Positions 1 through 12,549 of a stretch of 64,000 bases of DNA are shown in pieces. Within the stretch, counting starts at the first letter, position 1. The number at the start of each line of letters is the position of its first letter. The DNA is from Cryptomeria japonica (lineage: Eukaryota; Streptophyta; Pinopsida; Cupressales; Cupressaceae), in the NCBI RefSeq assembly GCF_030272615.1, contig NC_081406.1, forward strand, positions 113,615,783-113,679,782. Reading direction: 5' to 3'. The position numbers and the translations under genes were made by a program. The notes under the pieces are model-generated. The model was not told the DNA's origin, made no database searches, and saw only the letters and a list, made by a program, of their open reading frames with translations.

Positions 1-46
1 GTTTTGGCAATTTTGGTTTTTAGTTTTTCTCATGAGTGTTGCCATC

Positions 47-74
47 AATGCCAAAAGGGGAGATTGTTGGCATT
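47..74 (+). promoter_or_regulatory. Polypurine tract in a predicted hairpin loop at the U3 junction of copia element A
   Basis: AATGCCAA (47-54) and TTGGCATT (67-74) are perfect inverted repeats around a 12-nt loop, AAGGGGAGATTG. The loop holds the purine tract, which in LTR retrotransposons primes plus-strand DNA synthesis. The LTR begins inside this structure at 65. The same stem and loop length recur in the two - strand copia elements at 12181-12208 and 17238-17265. Bases 1-46 look like the 3' untranslated tail of the element, whose body lies upstream of the window. The tract assignment is strong; the hairpin is a prediction from the repeat. Confidence 0.75.
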
Positions 75-3000
75 ACACACTCAGATGAGTATGGTTGATG
101 TTGTCATTGATGGAATCATAGTGGCAACAAGGCTCTACAGGATTCTATTGGTTATACCAATAATAGACTTTGCATACTAGCACTGATAGCTACACAAAGT
201 TCATTCACACCGGCATCCAGTTTACACTAGCAATGAATCAGACCGGCACCCTAGGTTGACATAGATAAGGTTTTGTTTATGCGAATAATATTGTAATGTA
301 ATTAAATATTTGTATCCAACATGATGTATTGTAAAGACTATATTTGTAGTTGACATGATGTATTGCAAAGACTCATATATGTATGAGATCTTGTAGGTCA
401 TTTTGTAAAAAAAGAATATGTAATTAGGTAACGAATGTAAGCAGAATATGAGAGAGAATAACTGTATATGCATTTTGATGTAATTATTTCATGAGCAAAT
501 AAAAGCAGAGCAGAGTGAAGCAAAGTTTATGACAGAGGTATCTCATAGAGCTTAAACCGGTACCGAATCCAGCATTGCAGATGCTATTTTGAGCAGTACA
601 TTGTCATTGGATTTAACCATCCAATTGTGTAGTCGGTGTGACTCCTATTTTGTGATTGAGAAGTGAGCTCTAGGCTATTGGCCTTCCTGCATGTGTACGC
701 CCCTATTGTATAAGTAATATTTATTCATATGGCCAGTGATTAAATATTGTGGATCACAAATCCCACCGAGGTTTTTCCCCTAATGGGTTTCCTCGCCAAA
801 AATATCTGTGTTATGGTGTGCATTGATGGTTATACTATTATTTCTCTTTACTACATTATTACTTGTTTACCGGTATATTAATTTAGGTTATAAAGTTGCA
901 AACAAGTTTTAATTTTTTGAAAACCTGTTAGACACTGATTCACACCCCCCCCTCTCAGTGTGTAATGCCCGCAAAAATACCCTAAAGAAACTAAACAATA
1001 ATATACAAATGGAGATAATTTTTTTTTTTAATTAACATCTAATAACAACTAATACAACACATAACATCTCCATCTATTTACATTTGTTCATCAATTAACC
1101 AATATGAACATATATCATTACTCATTTCATGAATTAATGCAAGCGGAAATAACACAACATCATTAATCTTTCCCTAGGGTACTTTAGCATCATTACTTAA
1201 ATTCATTTCCACAACAGAATACTAGGCACATGAAAGCTATATTTAACCTTCATTAATGCATCATAATCTAATTATCTACTCATGAGATATGCAACCTACA
1301 ACATTACTTACTTCCCATGATATGCATAATTTTCTTTCTACAAATGCATCTATATGAATCATTCATGTTTACTAAATCCATTTAACATCCTATAACATAT
1401 TCATTTATTACTCCATGAACATTCCTCTTTCAAGATTATTTAACATTCTAACTAGCCTCTAATCATTGAATGAGATAATACAACTGATCCATAATGCAAT
1501 TCCATTCTATTCCAACTATAATCCATTTATTTCCATGACTCATAAGATCACCTCTCTACAATAGTACAATACAACTAGGCCTTAATTCCAATTTCCAACT
1601 ACAATTCATCTACAAATATAAGTACATTAAATACATCATGAGCATAGCTCTTTCTACTACAAGATTTCATCTATGATATACAAAAGTATTATATTACATA
1701 CATTTTATCTTAGCCATTACATAAATCTGCTACACGGTACATCCATAGTACATCATGAAGAAGAATCCACATCCACGCAAGAAGAATCCAAAAGAACATC
1801 CCAATGGCTAAAAAGCACCAACCTCCCAACCATGTGGAACCAAAGGAACCACCCCTGTGCTAGGAGATGACACAAGGTCCCAATACATACTCGAAACCTA
1901 AGCTAGCACCAATAGCCAAGGAGACTAACCACACAAGGACTCTCAAGCAAGAACTTACACAATACAACAAGAATGAACTCCCAGAGGCATAAAACTCATC
2001 AAAACATAAATGCATCCAATAAGAATAATCATAAATCATAAAGGGGAAACACATGTAGGAGTGGAGTGTCATCACATGCCATCCTTATAACACAATAACA
2101 TAATAACACAAGGCACTAGCTTGATGGACATATGGAGCCATCTCAACCTATGAGAGACTAAGGGAGATTAGCTTACCGTCTTCACGGCCTTCTCATGCTT
2201 ATCCTAAAACATCCTCCCTAGGACTAAGTCATGAGGCACAAATCAATTTATCATCTTATGAATTAATCTAACTACCCAACCCATCAATTATTAGGTTATC
2301 ACTTATTTACAAATCATGGAAAAATCCAATGTGCCCCGGTGGTCTAGACTCCATGCATCCTTACAAGGAACCTCATGCAAGCCTATCTCTTGTGACCCCG
2401 GTCATCACAAGGAAGCCCACTCCCCCCTAACTTGGTCTCAAACATGACAACACAAGAGGCTCTAGAATCATAATTGGATCTGAGAAACATAAATCTAAAA
2501 TCACAAATAATCCATATGCAAACAACAATCTCATCTCATAATCATGAAACATGTGAAAGTTAACATCATGAGAACCAAAAATCAATAAGCCTCTTGGCCA
2601 AATAAACATATCAAGGCCATAAGAAATACCATCAAATCTGAAATGAATCACCACATAATCTCAGCAAGGCCTATCCACTTGTTGGCACATAATCACAAGA
2701 ATCTCAATCTCTCTCTTGGCGCATCAACACGAGAGGAAGCACAAACAACTCAAATGGAGTAAAATGCATACAAAAATAAAAAATAAATCATATGAAGACA
2801 TCACCAATCATAAATAAATATTAGACAACATCATAAATGCCCTCAAAAAGCCTCTGGTACGGCCCCAAATCCAAATGACATCAAACAGACTTCAAACTAG
2901 ACAAAACCTTAAAAAATACACATAATGGCGCATACAACTAATACTTTAGCACATAGAAAAAAAAAAGTAAATTTCAGCAGAAAACTGCTTAAGTGTGGGA

Positions 3001-5244
3001 TCAAAACTGCTCGAAATATAAACAGCCAAATATGATGTATCTATACTCATTGGAATCGGCACGAAATGAAATATAAGAATATGTGAAAAAAATAAAATAA
3101 TAAAATTCACCCAAGGAACTCCAATTGAAAACATAATGCAGACTTTTGGATGAAGAACATCTCCAGCACCGTCAAAACTGAGGCAAAACTCCACAACCTT
3201 GAATCTAAAACATAGAAAGCATAATATATGACTCAAATACATTTAAAAAGTCATTCCACATAACAAATAACATCCATACACAAGGGGATGAGTGAAATAA
3301 AAAGGGGAAAAAGTCTTGTGAGTCTCCTCTACGGCAGAGCCAGATTGGGAGCTCACAAAGACTCTCATCTTTCCTAGATTCACAAACTCCATAAGAACTC
3401 ATCTACCAAGTTAAAATCTGCTTAATATACAATATGAATCTTACTAAAATAATTCATACAAGACATATACAAAATCTGCAAGATATTCCTCATGTTGAAC
3501 ATTCACGATAATGTACAGGAAGCATTATTTCCAGAACTATAAACCAAGCAAAGAATCTAGAATCCCATGGCTACCCATTCCAAATATAGGAAGACTAAAG
3601 AGAATGCATAAACCAAATCTTTTCTTTTAACCAAATCAAATATGGAGCATACAAGTTTCAAAAATTTGAAAGCAAAATAAGAAACCAATGGAGAGGCCTC
3701 CAACCTACAACCCGTGTGATGGTTTGTAGTTGAAAAAGAGCTCCCACAAGCCAAACCAAAATCCAATCAAGCTCTAGCCAAAACCAAGAGTGAAGAAATC
3801 CAAAACCAAGGAAGAAAACTTGCTGGAGAAATTTCCAGAGAATAGCCAATCCAACCAAAAAACCTCACAGGAATGAAAATAAAAAGCAACAATAATCCAA
3901 AAACCCTAGCCTCAATTTCGGCCAATCAAAATATTCCATTTTGGAGTATATTTTACCAACCCACCATATAATATAATTTATTCACCCATTTTGAATTTAA
4001 CCAATGAGAGTGAAGGGTAGGTAAAGTAAATAAAATATACTTATTCAACTAAGTGGGATTGTTTTTATTTCTTTATTTAATTTATTATGCTCATACACCC
4101 CACTTAGAAATAAAAAGTCAAACTATTAAATAAATATAAGCTGAAAATAAATTTAATCCAAAAGGGAATTAAAATCAAATAAACCAAAAGCTAATAAATT
4201 AAATTAAAGAACCAAATAGATAAAAGATATCAAATAAATGTTATAGAAAGTCAAATAAATAATTAAATAGTCAAATACCATTAAAGATTAAATCGCAAAT
4301 ATTAAATAACTCTTAAACAACAATAAAGCTTATCAAATATTAAAATAATCATAAAATCAATAAATGTTAATTATCAAATAAATAAAAATATCAAATAATT
4401 AAATATTCAAAACTTATAAATTAAATACATTAAAATAAACATTTCCAATTAGAAAACTACACATCAAGAGCCACATAATTACTCTAACATCATCAAGTAA
4501 ATCAACCGACATAAACTGGACTCACAATACCAAAGGATCAATCTTACTAACTGACATGGCAAATTATGCCAAGACGTTGACTACTCACGGTGAACAAATT
4601 AGACCTAGAGTATGTGAGGGGAAACTCATGCCATCTCAGAACCACATAAGCCATTGGAACTAAAGACACGCTCAGACCTATGAGTCCAGGTGGAGTCGAT
4701 GTCTGGTACCTACAAAATCCCGCAACCACAAAATGATAATACAACATATACATATACATATATAGAACAAGCAAGTGATAGAGAATCGCGACAACACATC
4801 TCGCTTGCAATGAGTAATGTGGAATCATCTCTATCATGAAGACAGACAAACAATAGTCAAACACATCTCATAAACATCTCATCATATGTAAACATAAAGT
4901 AGGGTTAGTGTAATCATAATCATCATCAAAACCATGATACATCTAATCTATCAATAATCCATCACATAGTGAGCATATAAAATCCATCGAGTACATATAT
5001 CATCAAATCACATGATCAATCATGATAGTACCAACATCCATATAGATAATCAAAATAGCATATGTCCAATATTGTCTAACATCAATCATAAGTCACTAAA
5101 GCACATGAGTAATCATCATCCAAATCATCAAAATATAGTCTAGATAAGTCTATCAAGCATAATATAAAGTCAACTCTAGTCAAAATAAGTCAAATCAAGG
5201 GTGGACACTACACAGTGTCTTTGGGACTGATCAAGTATCTAACA
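65..5244 (+). mobile_element. 3' LTR of copia element A, interrupted by a solo LTR
   Basis: The LTR starts TGTTGGCATTACACAC directly after a purine tract, so this is a 3' LTR. It runs to 960, is interrupted by the insertion at 961-5212 plus its 5 bp duplication, and resumes at 5218 to end ...GTATCTAACA at 5244. Without the insertion it is about 923 bp. TGTTGG at the start and CTAACA at the end give the usual TG...CA termini. Near its 3' end it carries the C-run motif (937-957) shared by all copia LTRs here. The 5' LTR and coding region lie to the left of the window. It appears to have landed in the gag of the older copia copy that begins at 5245; the matching target duplication would be upstream and out of sight. 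Confidence 0.75.
961..5212 (-). mobile_element. Solo LTR of a long-LTR gypsy element, 4.25 kb
   Basis: The segment begins TGTAATGCCCGC and ends GGTGGACACTACA, so its ends are TGTA...TACA. It is flanked on both sides by the 5 bp duplication CAGTG (956-960 and 5213-5217). There is no primer site, purine tract or coding region, so it is best read as a solo LTR left by LTR-LTR recombination. The block CATCGACTCCACCTGG is found on its minus strand near 4686-4701 and on the plus strand of the gypsy LTR near 10847-10862, which supports minus orientation and a shared gypsy origin. About 4.25 kb is very long for an LTR. Open frames inside, mostly on the minus strand, are short, A/T-rich and without recognisable motifs; I do not call them genes. 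Confidence 0.8.
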
Positions 5245-5665
5245 ATTTGGTGGTCCTCCCAAATATATAAATTCATCCATATCCCAGCCGAAATGTCCCA
5301 TTTGTGAAAAAATTGGACATCATGTGAAAAATTGTTGGTACAAATCCTTGAACAAAGGATCATCCAACATATCACATCAAAAGAAGTCATTCTTAAGTGG
5401 CAAACCATGATGGGAGTAGAAGAATAAAGAGAAACAATAAATAAATGTTGTTGAAGCAAAAGATTCTATAGATAAGGAATATAAGCTTTTACCTCACACT
5501 TCAGAAGATGCTTCACAATCAACCTCAATATGATATGTGGACTCTAGTGCTACAAAGAACATGAGTTGATAGAAGGAGTGATTTCTCACATTGAAACCCC
5601 ATCATGGTACAGTCACTTTTGGAGATGATAGGTCACCCATGAAATAAAAGGTATTGGTGACATCT
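5245..5665 (+). pseudogene. Decayed copia gag C-terminus and protease
   Basis: A CCHC zinc knuckle is readable at 5294-5335 as CPICEKIGHHVKNC, the nucleic-acid-binding motif of copia gag. About 200 bp further on, YVDSSATKNMS (about 5534-5570) matches the copia aspartic protease signature, normally WYVDSGATNHM. The Trp codon has become TGA and the Gly of DSG is Ser, so the protease is dead. The first part of gag is missing because the LTR of element A lies immediately upstream. This is the 5' part of one old + strand copia copy that continues to about 8460. Confidence 0.75.
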
Positions 5666-5819
5666 CTTTGCAATTTGGCATAAATCAATGTAGACTAACT
5701 AATTTTTTTCCATTCCAGGACTTACCAAAAATCTCCTTTTTGTAAGTCAATTTATTGATCACAACCTTACGATTGATTTTGATAGCAATCAAGATAAAAA
5801 TACTTGTCTTATCAAAGAT

Positions 5820-6907
5820 AAGCCTAAAAATGAAAAGATTGTTGGCAATGCTACTAAGATTAGCAAAATGTTTAGGCTTGAACCAACTGCTAATAATCAA
5901 GCCTTTGTGACTAAGGGCAGTGATCTTTCTATGCTTTGGCATTGTAGATTTGATCATTTGAGCACTAGTTACTTGCTAAAACTTAGTCACAAAAAAATGG
6001 TCAAAGGGATTCCATTGCTTGATAAGTCGAGTGATGTTTGTTCTACCTGTATTGTTGGACAACAACATAGAGTGCCCTTCTATCCCAGTGAGCATCGTTC
6101 AAACTAACCTTTGCAGTTAGTGTATATCGATCTGTGTAGCCTAATGACACCTACTCATAAAGGATACATGTAATTTTACCCTTTTGTTGATGACCAAAAA
6201 AGGAAACTATGGGTATATTGTTTTCATCATAAAGATGAATATTTTCCTACTTCGAAGAGTTTTGAACTCTTGTGGAGAAAGATAAGAATCAATGTATTCA
6301 TGTCCTCCACTCAGATCGAAGGGGGAAATAAACTAATATAGAATTATTCACATATCTGAAGGAAAATGAAATTGGGCATAAACTGACTATAGCATACACA
6401 CCTCAACAAAATGGTTTTGTTGAACAAATAAATTGAATCATCGTGGTTATGGTTCAAAGTATGTTGAAAGATTATCAACTAGATCATGCATGTTGAGTTG
6501 AAGTTGTACACATTGTAGTATATCTCTTGAATCGTGCACCAACCAAAGCCCTTCATGGAATCACTCCAGAAGAAGCGTGGATAGGAGTAAAGCCTTCTAT
6601 ATCATATCTTGGTATGTTTGGATGCACTACCCATATGAATATACCTAAACAAAAAAGGAAGAAACTAGATAAAAAATAAATGAAATGTATTCTTCTTGGA
6701 TATAATAATGAATCTAAAGCATATCGCCTTATGGATCCTAACAGAAAGAAGATATGCATTAGTATAGATGTATTTTTTTATGAGAAGAGTGAGTCAAGTT
6801 ATCCTCTCACATTGTCACCTGATACAAATTGTGTTCCTATATTCAACATGGATGGGAATGTTGATAGTCAATCAACACCCACAAATTTCACAAAACCTTT
6901 ACCAAAG
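5820..6907 (+). pseudogene. Decayed copia GAG-pre-integrase and integrase
   Basis: The 5868-6104 frame gives a copia GAG-pre-integrase zinc-binding region: LWHCRFDHLST with a CSTCIVGQQHR motif, which fits the HHCC fold that helps integrase bind DNA ends. Downstream, in broken frames, the integrase core can be followed: YIDL with the first Asp near 6125, LHSDR near 6310 and TPQQNGFVEQIN near 6400. Many stops and frame changes separate the pieces. The tail from 6680 (CILLGYNNESKAYRLMDP) matches the usual copia integrase C-terminus. It lies in order between the protease and RT remnants of the same copy. Confidence 0.75.
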
Positions 6908-7029
6908 TAGTATACTAGTACCATTCATGATACAAATCTAGAAAAAGTTCCAGACACTTAAACTTTAGGTCCAAGGACTTGCAACATGGCTCCTGATGAG
7001 GTAAATTTAGCCTTGATGACTTCAGTTGT

Positions 7030-8460
7030 TGAAAATTTTGAACCATCTAATGTTCAAGAAGTAGTAGAATCAAAGCCTTGGAAAGAGGCTATGGATGCAG
7101 AGTATCATTCTTTGATGAAAAACAACACTTGGGACCTTGTTGATCTACAACCTGGTAAGAAATAAATTGGTTGTAAATGGTTATTCAAGACTAAGTATAA
7201 AGAAAATGATATTGTAGATAAATATAAGGGTAGACTTGTAGCCAAGGGTTATGCCTAGAAGGAAGGTATAGACTATGAAGAAACATTTGCCCCCAAAACA
7301 AAAATTAAAACCATTAGAATGATTTTTTCTTTATTTGCTCAATTTGGATGGAAACTATACCAAATGGATGTAAAAAGTGAATTTCTCAATTGAGACTTTA
7401 AGTAAGAGGTCTATATGACTCAACTAGAGGGATATATTGCACCTAGTAAAGAAGAAAAGGTATGCAAACTTGTTAAGTTCCTATATGGTCTAGTATATCA
7501 AAATTGATGAACATTTGCTACAACATGGTTTCACTAGACATCCATATGATCCAAATCTCTACCTCAAGGATCAAGGAGGGGATATTGTGATAATTAATGT
7601 GTATGTTGATGACTTTGTCATCATAGGTAACTTAGAAGAAATAGTTGAAACAACCAAAAATGATCTCAAGAAGGATTTTGATACGACAGATCTCAGGCTA
7701 CTTCATTATTGTCTAGGCTTAGAGGTATGGAAAACAAATCACCATATCTTTGTATCTCAAAGGAAGTATGCCAAGGTAGTGCTTGAGAAATTTATAATGA
7801 TGAATTCCAAACTCATGTCTACACCTATGGAATCAGGATTGTAGTTATCTACATCTGATACATCTCCACATGTGAATGCAACACTCTATCATCAAATGAT
7901 TGGAGGTTTGATTTACTTGAATTACACTAGACCAGATATTAGTTTTGAAGTTAATTATCTACCAAGATTCATGCAAGAACAAAAAATGTGTCATTGGAAA
8001 GTAGAAAAATGGGTACTAAGGTATATCCAAGGTACAATGAATCATGGTTTGGAATATTAAAGGAGTGATCAATTCTTCTTGACATGATACACAAATGTAG
8101 ATTATGTAGGTTCTATTGATGATAGGAAGTCCACATCTGGATATGTTTTCTTCCTAGGTTCACAACCTATTTCTTGGGGAAGTAAGAAGCAAGCCACAGT
8201 TGCCCATTCTTCAACACAAGCAAATATCATGCAGAAAGTGCATCATTTTGTGAAGCAGTTTGGTTATGTCACATACTAGAAGGATTGTGCATACCACAGA
8301 ACCAACCTACAATCCTCTTTTGTGACAATAAAACTGTTCTCAATCTTGTTTATAATCGAGTGTTTCATGAACGGACCATGCATATTGAAGTTGATTGTCA
8401 CTTCATATGAGATTATGTTCAATAAAACAACATTCAACTCCAATACTGCTCAACTCAAGA
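7030..8460 (+). pseudogene. Decayed copia reverse transcriptase and RNase H
   Basis: Copia RT motifs are readable in order: KPWKEAMDAEYHSL near 7075, WDLVDL, GCKWLFKTKY, YQMDVKSEFLN near 7360, and the catalytic YVDD at about 7604-7615 in VYVDDFVII. The long frames at 7515-7841 and 7872-8057 cover the end of RT. RNase H follows as TNVDYVGSIDDRKSTSGYVF (about 8090-8145), where the usual TDAD is altered, then SWGSKKQATVAHSST. The copy breaks off at about 8460, just before the normal RNase H end, where a microsatellite begins. Several stops and frame breaks make it non-functional. Confidence 0.8.
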
Positions 8461-8468
8461 ACAACGTG

Positions 8469-8479
8469 CATATATATAT

Positions 8480-8512
<33 letters not shown>

Positions 8513-8808
8513 CATACATACATATATATATATATACACATATACATATATATACATATATATACACAGATATACATATATATGTATATATATGTATATG
8601 TGTGTATATATGTATATATGTATATATGTGTATATATGTGTATATATATATATATGTGTGTGTGTGTGTATATGTATATATATGTATATATGTATGTACA
8701 TATATACATATATACATATATAGATACACATATACATATATATACATGTGCATATGCATATGCATATATATATATATACATATACATATACATATACATG
8801 TGTGTGTG
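8469..8808. repeat. TA/TATACA/TG compound microsatellite
   Basis: About 340 bp of alternating TA, TACA, TATG and TG dinucleotides, mostly purine-pyrimidine alternation. It opens long frames on both strands made only of Tyr, Ile, His, Val, Met, Cys and Thr; these are composition artefacts. It marks the junction between the copia remnant and the gypsy 3' region. Confidence 0.95.
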
Positions 8809-8812
8809 TGCT

Positions 8813-9409
8813 CCTACTTGATACAGAGTGATATGGAGACACTTGTTCCCTCTTTCCTCATTTGGTGACTAATTTTAGTCACATAGTGATGTAATGTGTA
8901 ATTTATGATGATTTATTTTATCTTGCTTGTGTGGACCAACAATTTATTTATCCTTGTTTGTGATGGTTTATCCACTGTTTGTAATCTTTCTCTCATAGAT
9001 TTTGTGCTTACATTTCATTTAGTGTTTTTTTGATTCCATGGATTTTCCTTACTTTATTATTAAAATTTATTTAATTTATTTTCTTTCTCATTGATGAACT
9101 TTGGGGGCTAAACTAGTTTATCTTTACTCCTTTTAAATGATGGTCTAGTGTTGTAATGTGATTCCCCTCTAGGGACGTATGAGGTAGACTTGGTTGAGTG
9201 TATATGAGGAAGAAGACATATGGAACCTTGAGGATGGGGGTATGTGAGGCTATTATGCATTTAGGAACCACTACCCACCTATGTGTGGTGACTATCTCTT
9301 GGAAGATAACCACCTTACATAAACAATGGATAGCCATTGTGGCCTTGTATGGAGGGTCTCAACGTATGCGTGTGTGGCCTAACATTCAATCAAGCCACTA
9401 AGTGAGAGG

Positions 9410-9483
<74 letters not shown>

Positions 9484-10145
9484 TACTATGGATTATGGAC
9501 TATGGATTCTAGATTTTGGATGTACTCTATGATCAAGTGTGGGACTTGTTCAGAGAGACATGCCCACTCATGTAGCCTTATGATGTGTGCTTCTTGTTGA
9601 TGTGGATGAGTATCTTTGTGTAAATTGTTTGTGTAAAATGTTTATTTACTTATTTTATAGTTGTATATAGATGTTATAAATGTATTATCCCACTTAAAAG
9701 TGTTAATTTATTGTGTTTTGTGTCTTAAGGATGCCAATGTTATGAAAATTCAAAAATTTAAAATTATATCCTGCAAGAAACTCTATTGAAGGTGATGGTA
9801 TATTAAAATGAAATTGATTGAATTGATGTTATTTCTATACTTGAATTGGTGAAGAATGATGTATCTTGTTTCTTATTATGAGTAATGTATGAATTTTGAA
9901 TGCTTAAAGAATGAAAAATTCTTGTTTTTACTAACATATTTGAAGCTAGAAGTCTAGGAATGATAGAAAATGTATAGAGTTTGGTGTTCCTACATGTGGA
10001 TAACCATTTTTATGGGAATTTTAGCTAGATTTTTTCATATATCCAAGAAAAGGATGCATATTTGATGTTAGTTAAAGAAGTTTCCAACTTAGCGTGTGTT
10101 ATCTTTCTATCTTAGTTTTTGCAACTCCTAGGAGTAAGTCGAGTT
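8813..10145 (+). other. Non-coding 3' region upstream of a gypsy 3' LTR
   Basis: No frame of useful length or motif is visible. The stretch is T/G-rich, includes a 7-bp minisatellite at 9411-9487, and leads directly into a purine tract and LTR. It probably represents the untranslated 3' internal part of the gypsy element whose LTR starts at 10160, but no pol sequence remains to prove it. Confidence 0.45.
9411..9487 (+). repeat. 7-bp tandem repeat (ATGGATT)n
   Basis: About ten and a half near-perfect copies of the heptamer ATGGATT. Because 7 is not a multiple of 3 the repeat stays open in frame and yields a repetitive MDYGLWI peptide. I treat that frame as an artefact of the repeat. Confidence 0.95.
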
Positions 10146-10159
10146 CAAGGGGGGAAGGA
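10146..10159 (+). promoter_or_regulatory. Polypurine tract of a gypsy element
   Basis: CAAGGGGGGAAGGA lies directly before TGTAACGCC, the start of an LTR. The sequence and position are those of a plus-strand priming tract at the U3 boundary of a Ty3/gypsy element. Confidence 0.8.
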
Positions 10160-11114
10160 TGTAACGCCTCCCTAACCCTAATGATATGAAGTATGTATTA
10201 TGATATTGAACCTACACTTAGATTAAAATGAATTATTGAAATGACAATCAATGTATCTATAGAGATAATTGTGAGATCTAGTTGTCACTCTAATGATAAT
10301 GTTTTTACTAATATAGTTCATTTTTGAAAGTAGCATGGTTAAGTTTCTATGGATGTTAGATGGGAAAGGGATGATATCACATCACTTGAATATATGAGAA
10401 TGCATGTGATGTTAAAATACCCTTCCAATGAATTTAATATTTTGTTTTTTTGTATGTATATGAGGTGCCTAGATATAATGTGAAATAACTTGATTGTGCT
10501 AATTAGGAGGTGGTAATTTCATGATACTCTAATAATGATGTAATGTGTAGTTTTCAAGTGGGTTTTCTAACCACATGTTTACTATGTGATCTATTTTCGG
10601 GGCACGATGTTATGATGATTTATATATAAGGACCCATTAATGATATTAGGATTTATTTCTTATGATTTCCTAATGATTTTGATATCATGAGAAAATATTG
10701 TTGCGATGTACTAACATGTGTTTCAAGTGACCTCAAAGGGAGATTGATTAGGACTATTGATGTTTCAATTATCATATAAGGTGTATATGTATATGTATCT
10801 ATATGTTGTGTGGGTGTTTTGTGTTTTGGTAGGTGCAACTACAAGGCATCGACTCCACCTGGCTTCCCAAGTTTGAGCATGCCTATACAATCCTCGATGT
10901 TGATTTATATGGAGATAACATCAAGGTCCATTTGACCTAACCCTAGCCATCATCCTGATTTAGGGAGATTATCTTTGGCTTGAGTCTACCTTCTCAAGTT
11001 ATCATGGAGGCAACGTCTATGTACCCTATGTGAGTGATTGTAGCTCGTATGATTTTGGTGGCTTTATGGTGGTAATTATTATTGATTTTATAAAGTGATA
11101 TTTAATGTTATTTA
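10160..11114 (+). mobile_element. Gypsy 3' LTR, first segment
   Basis: The LTR starts TGTAACGCCTCCC right after the purine tract. It is cut at 11115 by the outer copia insertion and resumes after the duplicated ATTTA at 25529, then again after the solo LTR at 27423. The block CATCGACTCCACCTGG near 10847 is shared, inverted, with the solo LTR at 961-5212, so both belong to related gypsy families. I could not place its 3' end with confidence. No coding sequence is seen or expected. Confidence 0.7.
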
Positions 11115-12190
11115 TGTTAGGAGTTGAAGGCAATTGAGAGGGGGGGTTGAATTAGTTGTCTATTAATTTCAACCCAAATAAAACTTAATAAAACTTGCTA
11201 CTTAATGCTGGTAAACCAAACTTAATGTTAGTTGACAGATTAGCAGTTAATATTAATACTGGTGAAACTCAATGCATAAAACATAAAGAGAAACAACATC
11301 CACAACACATGACATGAATATTTGTACGTGGAAACCCTATAAGGGAAAAAACTACGATGGGAAACCTTACCCATAATTAGATGATACTACTACAAATAGT
11401 ATGTGTATACAAATGGGGTTTGCACATGCAGAAATGCCAACCACCTAGAGCTCACTGCTCAATCACAAAATAGGAGTCACACTGACTACAATTGGATGGT
11501 TAAATCTAATGATAATGTACTGCTCAAAGTAGTATCTCCAATGCTGGATTCAGTACCAGTTAAGCTCTTATAATCACCTTCAAACCTTTCTTGAACCTTC
11601 TCTATGGTCTGCTCATATGATCTTCAATATTTGCACATACCATGTTACAAAACCATATACCTATATGTTCCTCTACTTATTACATTATCTCACAAATGAG
11701 ATCTTACATGTATACCAAAACCTAAGACCAAATGTGTAGGTCAACTTACTAAGAATATTACAATTAAATCAATTACAAATAAGTCAAGATGTGATGCATC
11801 ATGTCGGCTCAATACATTTACAACAATATCCAATTAATAAGTCATCTCCATAATGTGTCGTGCTGATCTAGAATAGAAAATGTATGTCGGTCAATAACCT
11901 AGACCAATTTGTTGGTAACAGGAAACATGTCAACTTGATTAGACCAATAACCCAAATACCAAAACCAAGTATCCAAACCATGTCTTCGACATAACCAAGT
12001 GATCTCCAGATGGTAATAAGTCATCCTTAGTGTCGGTGAACAATATACTGGTGACTATGCATAAGTCACTGAACATTGTCGGTGAACATAACGTGTCGGT
12101 TCATCATAACCAAAGATCTCCAGAAGGATAAGTGTTGACAAGTGTTGACAGCAATGACAAAACAAATGCAACACATCCATAATACCAACA
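11115..12190 (-). repeat. 3' LTR of the outer copia element
   Basis: In minus orientation it starts TGTTGGTATTATGG at 12190 and ends ...CTCCTAACA at 11115; 1076 bp. It matches the 5' LTR at 24426-25523 over its whole length with scattered substitutions, so the insertion is not recent. The G-run motif near 11139 is the complement of the C-run found near the 3' end of every copia LTR in this window. Confidence 0.92.
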
Positions 12191-12208
12191 ATCTCCCCCT
12201 TTGGCATT
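12181..12208 (-). promoter_or_regulatory. Polypurine tract of the outer copia element, in a predicted hairpin
   Basis: On the minus strand AATGCCAA, a 12-nt loop AGGGGGAGATTG and TTGGTATT form a stem with one G-T pair. The LTR starts inside the loop's right end. The geometry is the same as at 47-74 and 17238-17265. Confidence 0.75.
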
Positions 12209-12549
12209 GATGGCAACACAAGATGGAAAAACATCTAAGTGCCAAAACAAAATGCCAAAAACCAAAAACCAACAATCTCCAGAATAGATCAATACCAGAA
12301 ATCAAAATATAAATGCAAAGAGTATATATCTCTCCCCCAATGAATAATCTCTCCCCAAAGGATACTATTTTTCCATAGATATCTCTCCCCCTTTAACATC
12401 AAATGCCAAAGTAGTACAAATAACAGAACATACAACCAATTTATAGAACCAATTATAATAACCAACTACTCCCTCTGAGAAGTAGCTCTCCTCCATCAAA
12501 GCTGGAAAATAGGTTTCTTTATTAATTATGTTGGTTTGATGCCAATCAT

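Noticed and set aside
961-973. First reading of the copia LTR end as TGTAATGCCCGCA
   Set aside because: The sequence looked like an inverted match to the LTR start, but CAGTG duplications at 956 and 5213 show it is the end of another LTR inserted there.
1673-4864. Several frames of 60-105 codons, mostly minus strand
   Set aside because: They lie inside a solo LTR, are rich in hydrophobic residues from A/T-biased DNA, and show no motif.
8322-8868. Long open frames on both strands made of Tyr, Ile, His, Val
   Set aside because: They are produced by the TA/TACA/TG microsatellite and have no coding character.
9418-9600. Repetitive MDYGLWI frame
   Set aside because: Translation of a 7-bp tandem repeat; no start context or homologue.
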